From contig CAZPVT010000022.1 in the NCBI GenBank assembly GCA_964590395.1, positions 1 to 64,000 on the forward strand: a DNA stretch of 64,000 nt. The letters run 5' to 3'. The notes beneath the pieces were generated by a model that saw only the letters and a list, made by a program, of their open reading frames with translations, did not search any database and was not told the DNA's origin. This document shows positions 9,368 through 18,045 of this stretch, in pieces. The translations under genes were made by a program, and so were the position numbers. How positions within the stretch are numbered: position 1 is the first letter of the stretch; each line of letters opens with the position of its first letter. This stretch comes from JAOABP01 sp964590395. GTDB lineage: Bacteria > Hydrothermota > Tepidihabitantia > Tepidihabitantales > Tepidihabitantaceae.

Positions 9368-9502
9368 ATGCCCGGGTGGCGACGCAGATTTTTCCTGGAG
9401 CGGCGATATCCATTGCCGTCGCGTTGGATCTTCTGGTTACTATGGGCAGGCGCACTTCTCTTTCTCTTCTGGTTTGTCAAAAACTACTTAAGTAAAATTT
9501 GA
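9368..9502 (+). CDS. Possible 44-residue single-span membrane protein
   Basis: An ATG-to-TGA frame fills the gap between the peptidase and the next gene. It encodes an Arg-rich head (MPGWRRRFFLERRYP) followed by one strong membrane segment (WIFWLLWAGALLFLFWFV) and KNYLSKI. Positive-inside head plus helix is what a genuine small membrane protein looks like, but there is no good ribosome binding site and no family was recognised. Its stop is 14 bases before the ATG of the polytopic protein at 9517. Confidence 0.4.
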   Translation: MPGWRRRFFLERRYPLPSRWIFWLLWAGALLFLFWFVKNYLSKI

Positions 9503-9516
9503 ATGGAGGAGTTGAT

Positions 9517-10677
9517 ATGAGTGAATTGCATTTTAATTACAAGGACATTTTCCGGGCGCTAAGGCTCGGATTTTCCGCAAAAAAGGTGGGTATGGCGATG
9601 CTTGGCTTGCTATTTGGACTGGCTGGCTATTGCCTGATTACCTATCTTGCCCATCTCGCTGCTGGTAATGACTGGATTACAATTTGGGAGACTTACCGGT
9701 TGGTGCCATTTCCCAATCCCAATTTACCTTTTCCGTGGTTTGGGTGGTTGCTCTACACGGTAGGCATCATCTGGCTCGTTCTTACGGTAATGGTAACCGG
9801 TTGTGCAATCGCCAAGGTTACTTATGAACAACTGCGGGGTAATGAGTTCTATGAGGCCTCTGAGGCGTTCAGGTTTTCATTTAAAAACCTCAGCGCAGTA
9901 ATTGGCAGTCCGCTGCTGTTGATCGCCTTCATCCTGGTCTTAATTATCGGCGGATTGATATTAAGTGCTTTAGGTTCCATACCTTACATTGGCCCGGTTT
10001 TGGTTGGGGTTTTTGCTATACCCGCGTTTTTTGTTTCGCTTTTCATTGTTTATCTACTCTTTGTGCTATTTTTCACTCTGTATGTTGGGCCAAGCATCGT
10101 GGGCGCGATGGGTAACGACACCTTTGACACCCTATTTGAAGTCTTTTCCTGTATCAATGAGCAACCGGCTCGGCTGATCTGGTACTCATTACTGCTCGGT
10201 TTTCTCTCCAGGCTGGGTTCGTTTCTGCTCGGTTTTGCTTCAAGCCTTGCAGGCAGACTGGGCTCATTTATCCTTACGCTATTTATGGGCGAAACATACC
10301 AAGAGATACTTAACGGAGCAAGTTTTATTTTTAAAATTGCTATCCCGAACTGGGGTGTTTTCATCCCTCTTCACAAACTTACGGTCTGGGCCGCAGACAT
10401 CTACGGTTTACCCCAGATTTATGCCCCGGGTTACTGGGTAATTCCAAACTGGAGTGTCTATTTAGGAGCGGTGCTTTTAGCGGTCTGTGGTTATGCAATT
10501 GCCTTAATGGTAATTGGGTATGGGGTGTCAGTGTGGTTTTCCGGCAATGTGATTTCCGTAGCAATCCTGATCAAGAAAAAGGATGATAAGAATATCCTGC
10601 AGACCCCTGAAGAGGAGATCGAACTGATTGAGCCACCGACAAAGGAAAGGGATACAGAAAACAAGATAACCACTTGA
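9517..10677 (+). CDS. Polytopic membrane protein, function unknown
   Basis: 386 residues from ATG 9517 with GGAGG seven bases upstream. Around seven or eight hydrophobic segments, including a central Gly/Leu/Ile-rich pair (LLIAFILVLIIGGLILSALG), and a charged cytoplasmic tail with KKKDDKNILQ and EEEIEL. No catalytic motif or transporter signature recognised. It lies just upstream of hypF, with no evidence of a shared function. Confidence 0.6.
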   Translation: MSELHFNYKDIFRALRLGFSAKKVGMAMLGLLFGLAGYCLITYLAHLAAGNDWITIWETYRLVPFPNPNLPFPWFGWLLYTVGIIWLVLTVMVTGCAIAKVTYEQLRGNEFYEASEAFRFSFKNLSAVIGSPLLLIAFILVLIIGGLILSALGSIPYIGPVLVGVFAIPAFFVSLFIVYLLFVLFFTLYVGPSIVGAMGNDTFDTLFEVFSCINEQPARLIWYSLLLGFLSRLGSFLLGFASSLAGRLGSFILTLFMGETYQEILNGASFIFKIAIPNWGVFIPLHKLTVWAADIYGLPQIYAPGYWVIPNWSVYLGAVLLAVCGYAIALMVIGYGVSVWFSGNVISVAILIKKKDDKNILQTPEEEIELIEPPTKERDTENKITT

Positions 10678-10695
10678 TTAAGTTAGTCTTACGCC

Positions 10696-13110
10696 ATTAA
10701 AAAGGTTCTCACCGCCCAGATTCGATTAGCTGGCCAGTTGCAGGGCTTGGGTTTTCGCCCTTTTGTCTTTCGTCTGGCTAATCAGTTGGGAATAAAAGGC
10801 GGTGTTGCCAATACGCCGGGTGGCGTGGTTATCTATGCCCAAGGCAAAAAATTAAAACAGTTTTTACACTCCCTGCTTACCAATCCCCCACCTTACGCAT
10901 CAATTGTCGATCAGCATATCTCCTACACCCAGCGCATACCTTTCAAAGATTTCTCTATTCAAAAAAGCAGGCTTAATGAGTATAACCGGGCCGTTTTTGT
11001 CCTGCCCGATTTAAGCATCTGCCCGGAATGCCGTGCTGAACTGTTCTCCTCCAGTAACCGTAGATTCCATTACCCCTTTATCAACTGTACCCAGTGTGGT
11101 CCCCGCTATACCATAATTCTGACCCTGCCTTATGACCGCCCACGAACAACGATGCGCCAGTTTGTGATGTGTGCAGAATGTAAAATAGAGTACACCGAGC
11201 CCACAAATCGCCGATTTCACGCTGAACCGATCGCCTGCCCAAAATGCGGGCCCCGGATCCGCCTGCTGAACAAAAAAGGACAGTCTATCACCGGCAACAT
11301 TATAAAAAAAGCTTGCTGTGCCCTTCAGCGCGGTAATATCTTAGCAATAAAAGGGTTAGGTGGCTTTCACCTTGCCTGCGACGCCACAAATGACCGGGCG
11401 GTGCAAAGGCTACGAAGCCTGAAGGAACGTGGTGCCAAACCATTTGCCCTGATGGCACAAGATTTTGATACAATTAAACTTATCTGTGAAACCCCAAAAG
11501 GCGCATTTGAAATCCTATCTGCGCATCAAGCGCCGATACTTTTATTGCCCAAGAAGATCAAACCGCTTTTGCATCTTTCGCCCGCTATTGCACCCAATAA
11601 CGGTTATCTTGGCGTTATGCTCCCTTATACCCCACTCCACCTACTGGTTTTTGATACTCTAAAACGGTTAATGAAGCGACCGGTGGTGCTGGTGATGACC
11701 AGCGCTAACCCAAGTGACGAACCCATCGCAATTGAGGACCGGGAACTATTACAACGGTCACCAACCATGCGAGGCACCTCCCCTTCTGTCATTGCGAGGC
11801 ACGCAGTGCCAAAGCAATCTACAAGCGATAATACCCGGACTACCCGCAAAGAGATTCCTTCGCCGGACAAGCCGGCTCGGAATGACATAAAAAGGAAAAC
11901 CATCTTTGATTTGATGCTCACCCATAACCGTCCGATTGCCAACCGGTGTGATGACTCAGTAGTGGCGCTTGATGGTAAAAAAACAGTGCTGGTCAGAAGA
12001 GCCCGGGGCTATGCTCCTCAACCCATAGGTTTAGGTCCAATGTTTCACGTGAAACATCCCACTTTAGCGATGGGTGGCGATGGTAGAAATGTATTTGGTT
12101 TGGCGGTCCGGGACCGCGTCCATTTGAGTCCGCACATCGGCAGTTTAGAGTCAGCGAGCGCGGAGCAGACGTTTCTTCAGACGCTGGAGCGAATGATGAT
12201 GTGGACTGGTATCGTGCCCAAGCGGGTCGTCTGCGACCTGCACCCTGATTACACCTCGGTTAGATTGGCAGAGCAACTGGCAAGCAAATTCCATGCTCGG
12301 TTAGTCAGAGTTCAACACCATTTTGCCCATCTGCTCGGCGTAATGGCAGAACATAGTCTCCAAGGACCTGTGATCGGGATCGCGGCTGACGGCACCGGTT
12401 ACGGCGTCGATGGGACAATCTGGGGTTGTGAGTTGATTCTGATCAACAAAGACCTTACCTGGGAACGGGTTGGGCATCTTGGTTATCTTCGGCACAATGC
12501 AGGTGCGGGTATGATTGCTGACCCGGAAAAACTTGCCACCCAGTATCTAACTGCCTGTGGCATCGGGCGGGAGGGCCTGCGCCGGTTAAAATTAAACCCG
12601 GATTTGGTACCCAAAGAACTGCCGGTAGTTACCTCCAGTTTAGGTCGGCTGTTTGATGCGGTTGCGACAATAACCGGTATCTGCCAGCAGGCGACATTTG
12701 AGGGTGAACCCGCCATAGCGCTGGAGAGCGCTGCCCGGAAGGCAACCGGTTCTTTGGGTATCAGTAGTAAAAACCCGGAGTTTTTACGTTGTTATAACCG
12801 GCAGTTGATCATTGAGCCAATTCCTATTTTAAAAACCGTGGCGGACCTCACTGTTAAAGGGGAAAAACCTGCTGCAATTGCGCTTTGGTTTCATAAGGTC
12901 ATGATCAATGCCCTTGCCAGTGCGGCGCTTAATCTCTGCAAACAGCATAACACCAAACAGGTTTTGCTTGCTGGTGGTAGTTTTCAAAATCACCTGTTAA
13001 GGACCGGCATCGCACATTCTCTATCAAAATCCGGTCTTGTGGTTTATTACAACCAAAAGGTACCACTAAATGACGGCGGACTGGCATTAGGCCAGGCGGT
13101 AGTCTCCTGA
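10696..13110 (+). CDS. hypF: Carbamoyltransferase HypF, [NiFe]-hydrogenase maturation, with in-frame repeat insertion
   Basis: HypF makes the cyanide ligands of the [NiFe] centre from carbamoyl phosphate, acting with HypE. Domains in order: acylphosphatase-like (LQGLGFRPFVFRLA), two zinc fingers (CPECRAEL...CTQCGPRYT and CAECKIEY...CPKCGPRI), YrdC-like ATP domain (GLGGFHLACDATND, TSANPSDEPIA), and Kae1-like domain (VQHHFAHLLGVMAEH near 540, LLAGGSFQNHLL). The frame has no ATG/GTG/TTG/CTG before TTG 10738, which would cut off the first strand; ATT at 10696 restores a normal N-terminus, so I use it with doubt. About 40 residues from ~355 to ~400 are encoded by a repeat at 11787-11887 and its flanks, inserted between ELLQ and IFDLMLTHNRPI, which are normally near each other. 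Total about 804 residues. Confidence 0.9.
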   Translation: MKKVLTAQIRLAGQLQGLGFRPFVFRLANQLGIKGGVANTPGGVVIYAQGKKLKQFLHSLLTNPPPYASIVDQHISYTQRIPFKDFSIQKSRLNEYNRAVFVLPDLSICPECRAELFSSSNRRFHYPFINCTQCGPRYTIILTLPYDRPRTTMRQFVMCAECKIEYTEPTNRRFHAEPIACPKCGPRIRLLNKKGQSITGNIIKKACCALQRGNILAIKGLGGFHLACDATNDRAVQRLRSLKERGAKPFALMAQDFDTIKLICETPKGAFEILSAHQAPILLLPKKIKPLLHLSPAIAPNNGYLGVMLPYTPLHLLVFDTLKRLMKRPVVLVMTSANPSDEPIAIEDRELLQRSPTMRGTSPSVIARHAVPKQSTSDNTRTTRKEIPSPDKPARNDIKRKTIFDLMLTHNRPIANRCDDSVVALDGKKTVLVRRARGYAPQPIGLGPMFHVKHPTLAMGGDGRNVFGLAVRDRVHLSPHIGSLESASAEQTFLQTLERMMMWTGIVPKRVVCDLHPDYTSVRLAEQLASKFHARLVRVQHHFAHLLGVMAEHSLQGPVIGIAADGTGYGVDGTIWGCELILINKDLTWERVGHLGYLRHNAGAGMIADPEKLATQYLTACGIGREGLRRLKLNPDLVPKELPVVTSSLGRLFDAVATITGICQQATFEGEPAIALESAARKATGSLGISSKNPEFLRCYNRQLIIEPIPILKTVADLTVKGEKPAAIALWFHKVMINALASAALNLCKQHNTKQVLLAGGSFQNHLLRTGIAHSLSKSGLVVYYNQKVPLNDGGLALGQAVVS
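11787..11887 (-). repeat. Interspersed 101-bp repeat, copy 1 (inside hypF)
   Basis: Begins TGTCATTGCGAG and ends CTCGGAATGACA, so its ends are near-perfect 12-bp inverted repeats. Read on the minus strand it differs from copies 2 and 3 at only one base. It keeps the hypF frame open and is translated as VIARHAVPKQSTSDNTRTTR and beyond. The flank GGTTTTCCTTTTTA (minus strand) is also shared with copy 3. Confidence 0.9.
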
Positions 13111-13332
13111 CGAAAATAACCACGATTTTTTGTGTCAATATACCAAAGATTGCTTGACAGGTGGATTATCAATTTTAATATTAATTTAATCTAAAAATAA
13201 CCAGGAGAATCGGTGTGGACAGGAATTCAAGCTGTGTCGTATCTGTTTTTGTATCTGATATTTACGCCGCTGGTTTATGTGGATATTTGTGTGGATAAGT
13301 TTGAATAAAGTTATGTGTAAAGTGGTTAACCT
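13111..13332. promoter_or_regulatory. dnaA upstream region with DnaA boxes
   Basis: Contains TGTGGATAA at 13290-13298 (a perfect DnaA box on the minus strand), TGTGGATAT at 13278-13286 and a weaker TGTGGACAG near 13214. DnaA boxes next to dnaA usually mark autoregulation or the origin. No gene seen. Confidence 0.6.
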
Positions 13333-14655
13333 ATGGACAAAAACGATGTTTGGTCAGCAGTTCTTGAGGTCATCAAATTAAGTATTGAACCGCAGGCTTT
13401 TGCTACCTGGTTTCAGCCTACCAAGCAGGTTGAGTATACCAATGGAACTATCAAGGTTGTGGTACCCAACCTTTTCTTTAGCGATTGGATAAGACATCAC
13501 TATATGGGCGAAATCCTTAGTGCGCTCAAGGGTATTACAGGCAGGGAGTTACAGGTAGAATTTGTGGTTCAAAATACCCGGCAAGAAGGAAAGACTCCGC
13601 GGGTTGAACCTACTCCCCATGCCATTACTGGAACTCAGTTCCATTTGCGCAGTCGCTACACCTTTAATACCTTTATTATTGGTGAAGGCAACCGCCTGGC
13701 TTGTGCTGCAGCTAAAAATGTTGCCAGTAATCTGGGTCGGGCATATAATCCCCTCTTTATTTACGGTGGGGTCGGGCTGGGAAAGACCCATCTTATCCAG
13801 GCAATTGGCAATGCGGCGCTCAAGATCTATCCGGGCTTAAAGCTATACTACACTCCAGCAGAGGCGCTCTTTCTGGAACTGATTCAGGCGATAGGTAAAA
13901 ATACCCGGATTGAGTTTAAAAACAAATACCGCTGCTTAGACCTTTTACTACTTGATGACATCCATTATCTGGTCGGTAAAGAGAGTTTACAGGAAGAGAT
14001 CTTTTATACCTTCAATGCCCTGCAGGATGCGGGCAGTCAGGTGGTATTTACAAGTGACCGTCCGCCCAAAGATATCCCAACCCTACAGGAGAGGCTCATC
14101 TCCCGGCTGGGAAGTGGTTTAGTGGTTGATATTCAACCCCCTGACTTAGAAACCAGAATAGCAATACTTCTTCAGAAGGCAAAACAAGAGCAATTTAAAC
14201 TTCCTGAGGATATTGCGGCTTATATCGCAACTAGGGTTCGTTCCAACATCAGAACATTAGAAGCTTCGCTTCTGCGCCTGATCGCCTTACATTCGTTAAC
14301 TGGTAGACCACTGACCACCCAGTTGGCAGACGAGGCATTAAAAGACTTGGTTTCACCCAGCCAGCCCCTTGATGCCAACCGGGTAATTACTATGGTCGCT
14401 GACCACTTTCAGATCTCGGTTCAGGATCTAAAAGGACGTCTACGCACAAAACGGGTGGCACTTGCCCGACAGACCGCTATGTATCTATTAAGACAACAAC
14501 TCAACCTCTCATTAAAAGACATTGGCTACCTCTTGGGGGGCAAGGATCATACCACGGTTATGCACGCCATTAATAAAATCCAGCAATTAAAAATTAAAGA
14601 TCCAAAACTCGCCACTACATTACAAAACTTATTACAACAGTTCAACCCTCAATAA
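13333..14655 (+). CDS. dnaA: Chromosomal replication initiator DnaA
   Basis: 440 residues. It has all four DnaA domains: N-terminal helicase-loading domain (VWSAVLEVIKLSIEPQAFAT), short linker, AAA+ ATPase with Walker A GGVGLGKTH (~145-153) and Walker B LLLLDDIHY (~206), and the C-terminal DNA-binding helix-turn-helix with signature GGKDHTTVMHAI (~403-414). It binds DnaA boxes and opens the origin. Start ATG 13333 fits the family length. Boxes on both sides and an AT-rich tract downstream suggest that the origin is here. Confidence 0.97.
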   Translation: MDKNDVWSAVLEVIKLSIEPQAFATWFQPTKQVEYTNGTIKVVVPNLFFSDWIRHHYMGEILSALKGITGRELQVEFVVQNTRQEGKTPRVEPTPHAITGTQFHLRSRYTFNTFIIGEGNRLACAAAKNVASNLGRAYNPLFIYGGVGLGKTHLIQAIGNAALKIYPGLKLYYTPAEALFLELIQAIGKNTRIEFKNKYRCLDLLLLDDIHYLVGKESLQEEIFYTFNALQDAGSQVVFTSDRPPKDIPTLQERLISRLGSGLVVDIQPPDLETRIAILLQKAKQEQFKLPEDIAAYIATRVRSNIRTLEASLLRLIALHSLTGRPLTTQLADEALKDLVSPSQPLDANRVITMVADHFQISVQDLKGRLRTKRVALARQTAMYLLRQQLNLSLKDIGYLLGGKDHTTVMHAINKIQQLKIKDPKLATTLQNLLQQFNPQ

Positions 14656-15026
14656 ACCAAACAAACTATCCACAAAAGCCGGGTAAAAACCGGTGGAAAA
14701 CCTGTTAACAGCCAAAACCGGCCAAATTGCATCCCCATTACCGGACCAACAATACACCTCCAATTAACATAAACATACAGCACAAGATATTGTAAAATTA
14801 ATCACTAAAAAAACCTCGTGACTAATCCCCATACACAACATAAACAGCAGTTATAATATATTTATATATTCTGTAGTTGTAATTTTAAACAACACAATAC
14901 AATGGGTGTTTTTAATGATATATATGTATAGTTATAAATAGTTATAATTAGTAATATTTGAGATGGGTTATTGTAATGAAATCCTTTGATGACGAAATGG
15001 TGGGCATTGTTGCTAATATACTGTTC
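14656..15026. other. Possible oriC / DNA unwinding element downstream of dnaA
   Basis: About 370 gene-free bases. CTATCCACA at 14666-14674 is one base from the DnaA box consensus, and GGTGGAAAA lies near 14692. From about 14850 to 14960 the sequence is extremely AT-rich, with three AGTTATAA-type units (about 14849, 14930, 14940), as expected of an unwinding element. Two similar ACATAAACA motifs occur near 14768 and 14838. The assignment as origin is inference from position and composition. Confidence 0.5.
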
Positions 15027-15054
15027 TTGACCAAAAGAAAAAAAATATTATTCT
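15027..15054 (+). promoter_or_regulatory. Promoter placed for a leaderless glycosyltransferase mRNA
   Basis: TTGACC at 15027-15032, 16-base spacer, TATTCT at 15049-15054, then eight bases to ATG 15063. No ribosome binding site lies between. Confidence 0.55.
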
Positions 15055-15062
15055 TTATCCAA

Positions 15063-16178
15063 ATGAAAATTATGGTGATCAATTGGCGGTGTATCAAAAA
15101 TCCGCTTGCCGGTGGTGCTGAAATATATTTGCAGGAGGTCGCGAAAAGGCTAACAGCAAGAGGTTATGATATCACCCAACTATCAGAAAGATTTTCTGGC
15201 TCTTTATCAGAAGAGATAATAGATGGTATTCGTATCCAACGTATGGGTGGCAAGTGGACATTCAACTTTACTGTTTACCGGCACATCCGGCAGATTGTCC
15301 AAAAGAACAACTACGACCTAATCATTGACGATCTCAACAAGGTTCCATTTTATTCGCCTTGGTTTATTAATAAACCTGTTCTGGTAATGCTAATGCATCT
15401 TTTCCGAAAGAGCATCTTTCGCGAGGTCCCGGCACCACTTGCCGGTTATGTTTATCTGGCAGAGAGTTTAATACCGTTTGCCTACCGTCACTGTCGTTTT
15501 GCGGTTCTTTCAGAAAGTTCAAAAAAGGATGTAGTTAAACTGGGTATCAGACCAGAGCAGGTTACAGCTGTGCCACCGGGCACTGATTTCTCCCGGTATC
15601 AGCCTGATCCCCTGGTGAAACGGGAACAGGTGATTTTGCATGTCGGCAGGCTGAAGCGGTATAAGTCAACTGAGCATCTGTTGTTTGCGGCAAGAAAACT
15701 GAAGGAGATGGGAAGAAATTTTCGAGTGGTGATTGTTGGCACCGGTGATGACCAACCTCGTTTGGTTAAACTAACCCAAAAACTCCAACTCAGCGATCTG
15801 GTGGAGTTTACCGGTTTCATACCAGAAACAGAAAAGGTCCGGTGGTATCAGCGGAGTGCGTTGTTGGTAGAAAGTTCTATTAAGGAGGGCTGGGGACTGA
15901 TTGTGATGGAGGCAAACGCCTGTGGTACTCCGGTGGTGGTTGCCCGTTCCCCTGGCTTGGTGGATTCTTCACAGGACGGTGTTAACGGTCTTTTCTACAA
16001 CTACGGTGATATTGACGACTTGACCGAAAAGATTGACCTGCTTTTAACCAACGAAGCGCTCAGAGAGAAACTGGGCAAACAGGCGATCACTTGGGCACAG
16101 CAGTGGACTTGGGATGGGGCAGCAGATAAAATTGATAATTTAATCCGGGAGATAGTTGATGAGCGAAAGAGTAGATAA
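15063..16178 (+). CDS. Group 1 / GT4-family glycosyltransferase
   Basis: About 371 residues with the GT-B fold. N-terminal Rossmann half: MVINWRCIKNPLAGGAE with the Gly loop for the acceptor side. C-terminal half: ILHVGRLKRYKSTEHLL, VIVGTGDD, and EGWGLIVMEANACGTPVV, the nucleotide-sugar EX7E motif of GT4 enzymes. Likely transfers a sugar onto a surface polysaccharide or glycolipid. I prefer ATG 15063 to the earlier in-frame starts because the family starts at MKIMVINW and a promoter ends eight bases before it. The end overlaps the ABC ATPase gene by about 20 bp, suggesting that the next genes export its product. Confidence 0.85.
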   Translation: MKIMVINWRCIKNPLAGGAEIYLQEVAKRLTARGYDITQLSERFSGSLSEEIIDGIRIQRMGGKWTFNFTVYRHIRQIVQKNNYDLIIDDLNKVPFYSPWFINKPVLVMLMHLFRKSIFREVPAPLAGYVYLAESLIPFAYRHCRFAVLSESSKKDVVKLGIRPEQVTAVPPGTDFSRYQPDPLVKREQVILHVGRLKRYKSTEHLLFAARKLKEMGRNFRVVIVGTGDDQPRLVKLTQKLQLSDLVEFTGFIPETEKVRWYQRSALLVESSIKEGWGLIVMEANACGTPVVVARSPGLVDSSQDGVNGLFYNYGDIDDLTEKIDLLLTNEALREKLGKQAITWAQQWTWDGAADKIDNLIREIVDERKSR

Positions 16179-17202
16179 TACCAATTCGGTAGTGCCCGCA
16201 CTGGACTGCCAGCAGGTAGTTAAACTGTTCCGCCGGGGTCGAGGCTTGAAGAAAAAGGTCATTCGGGCACTGGCTGGGGCAACGCTGGTGGTGTCGCACG
16301 GTGAACTGTTTGGCTTGTTGGGTCCGAACGGTGCAGGTAAAACCACGCTGGTGCGCTGTATTGCCACGCTTTTGATTCCAGACCAAGGGACGATCAAACT
16401 CTTTGGCCGAGATGTTTTTAAGGAATCACTTTTCTGCCGGCAACGGATTGGGCTTTTAACTTCAGGTGAGCGGACCCTTTACTGGAAACTTTCCGCCCGG
16501 GACAATCTCCGCTTTTTTGCCGCCCTTTACGGTTTAAACGGGAAAAAAAGGGATCAGCGAATTGATTATCTTCTGGAGCTTCTGGGTCTGCGTGAGGTGG
16601 CAAATGAGCGGTTGGAGCGCTACTCCTCCGGGATGAAGCAGAAGGTAAGTCTGGCACGGGCGATGCTACACGACCCGGATATTTTACTTCTGGACGAGCC
16701 GACACTTGGGCTTGACCCGCAGTTTGCCCGCTTCATCCGGCGGTTCATAAAGGAGGAGTTAAACCGCGAGCAGGGCAAGACGATCATTTTGACCACCCAT
16801 TATATGGATGAGGCAGATGAGTTGTGCGACCGGATTGCGTTTATTGACAGGGGGAAAATCGTGGACATCAAAACCCCGCAGGAATACAAGCGGGAGATCC
16901 CGCACCAGGAGGTAATTGAGGTGCGGTGTCTGGGTCAGCCGGATATCTCCAGCCTGAAAAACCTCACCGGGGTTGAACAGACTCAGAGCGAATTTAATAA
17001 CGGCGTAACTGTTTTGCGGATCGTGGTACCGAGGGCAGAGACGGTGTTAAGCGAGGTGATTGAACGATTGCGATTGGAGGCAAAGATTCTGGAGATTGAT
17101 GTCAAAGAGCCAACCCTGGAGGATGTTTTTATCTATATGACCGGCACTTCGCTTGCCGCGGAAACTGGGCAGACAGCTGAAACAGCATCTCTTGAGGAGT
17201 AA
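16159..17202 (+). CDS. ABC-2 type exporter, ATP-binding subunit
   Basis: About 347 residues. Walker A GPNGAGKTT (~55-63), Q-loop region, signature YSSGMKQKVSLARA (~155) and Walker B ILLLDEPTLGLDP (~174-186), then H-loop LTTHYMDEADELCD. The C-terminal ~100 residues form the regulatory extension typical of DrrA/NatA-like ATPases. It powers export by the two permeases that follow, with which it overlaps at the stop/start. Cargo is unknown; with a GT4 gene upstream, a lipid or glycan is plausible. Confidence 0.9.
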   Translation: MSERVDNTNSVVPALDCQQVVKLFRRGRGLKKKVIRALAGATLVVSHGELFGLLGPNGAGKTTLVRCIATLLIPDQGTIKLFGRDVFKESLFCRQRIGLLTSGERTLYWKLSARDNLRFFAALYGLNGKKRDQRIDYLLELLGLREVANERLERYSSGMKQKVSLARAMLHDPDILLLDEPTLGLDPQFARFIRRFIKEELNREQGKTIILTTHYMDEADELCDRIAFIDRGKIVDIKTPQEYKREIPHQEVIEVRCLGQPDISSLKNLTGVEQTQSEFNNGVTVLRIVVPRAETVLSEVIERLRLEAKILEIDVKEPTLEDVFIYMTGTSLAAETGQTAETASLEE

Positions 17203-18044
17203 TGATGATGTCCAAAAGACCAATCCGTCAGGAACTGCGGGTGATCGGTGCGGAGTTTTTAAAGACGATGAAAATCTGGTTTTCCTATCCGATTATGATT
17301 GTCTTCTGGGCGATATTTCCCCTGCTCTGGGTACTGCCGTTCGTTTTTCAGGGACGGGCACTCGTCGGCAGTGCCACAAGTGAGGCTTTCCGGCTGTTAA
17401 CCGGCTCGGGTAATTATTTAGCGTTTGTCCTGATAGGCGCAATGATCTCCATATTTGTCTTTTCTGCCTTATGGGGTGTCGGCAATTCGTTACGTGAAGA
17501 GACCTACTGGGGCACAATGGAGTATATCATTGCTTCGCCAACCCATCCGCTGGTAATTCTGATCGGTAAGACGCTGGCAGAATGGACCTGGTCAAGCGTA
17601 ATGGTTTTTTTTCAGGCGTTGATCATTTCACTTTTCTTTGGGGTCCAGTTTACGCTGGCAAAAATCCTGCCAGTCCTTTTACTGGTAGTTTTGCTGATGA
17701 TCGGTTTTTACGGGTTTGCCATCGCGTTTGCGGGTTTTACCCTTTTGATCAAAGAGGTGCACGGCTGGGTCCATACACTGGAGTGGGTCTTCTTTCTGTT
17801 TTCACCGATCCGTTATCCGGTCCAGGTGAATCCGATTACCGCTTTGGTATCAACTCTGATCCCGTTGACCTGGGCGTTGGTTGCCATCCGTGGTATAATC
17901 CTGTTGAATAGGACCGAGGTGAGCCTATATCAGACGGTTGCGATTCTGGTAGTGATGGACATTATTCTGTTGTTCGCCGGTTATTTCCTTTTCGTCTATT
18001 TAGAGAAAAAGACCCGGCGGGATGGCACGGTTGGAATGCACTAA
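17202..18044 (+). CDS. ABC-2 type exporter, permease subunit 1
   Basis: 280 residues with six predicted membrane spans. EETYWGTMEYIIASPTHP is the conserved amphipathic segment of ABC-2 permeases (RExGTLExLxxSP type), normally about one third in, as here. Starts in an ATGATGATG run overlapping the ATPase stop, so any of the three ATGs may be used. It shares layout with the next gene, implying a heterodimeric channel. Confidence 0.85.
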   Translation: MMMSKRPIRQELRVIGAEFLKTMKIWFSYPIMIVFWAIFPLLWVLPFVFQGRALVGSATSEAFRLLTGSGNYLAFVLIGAMISIFVFSALWGVGNSLREETYWGTMEYIIASPTHPLVILIGKTLAEWTWSSVMVFFQALIISLFFGVQFTLAKILPVLLLVVLLMIGFYGFAIAFAGFTLLIKEVHGWVHTLEWVFFLFSPIRYPVQVNPITALVSTLIPLTWALVAIRGIILLNRTEVSLYQTVAILVVMDIILLFAGYFLFVYLEKKTRRDGTVGMH

Positions 18045-18045
18045 A

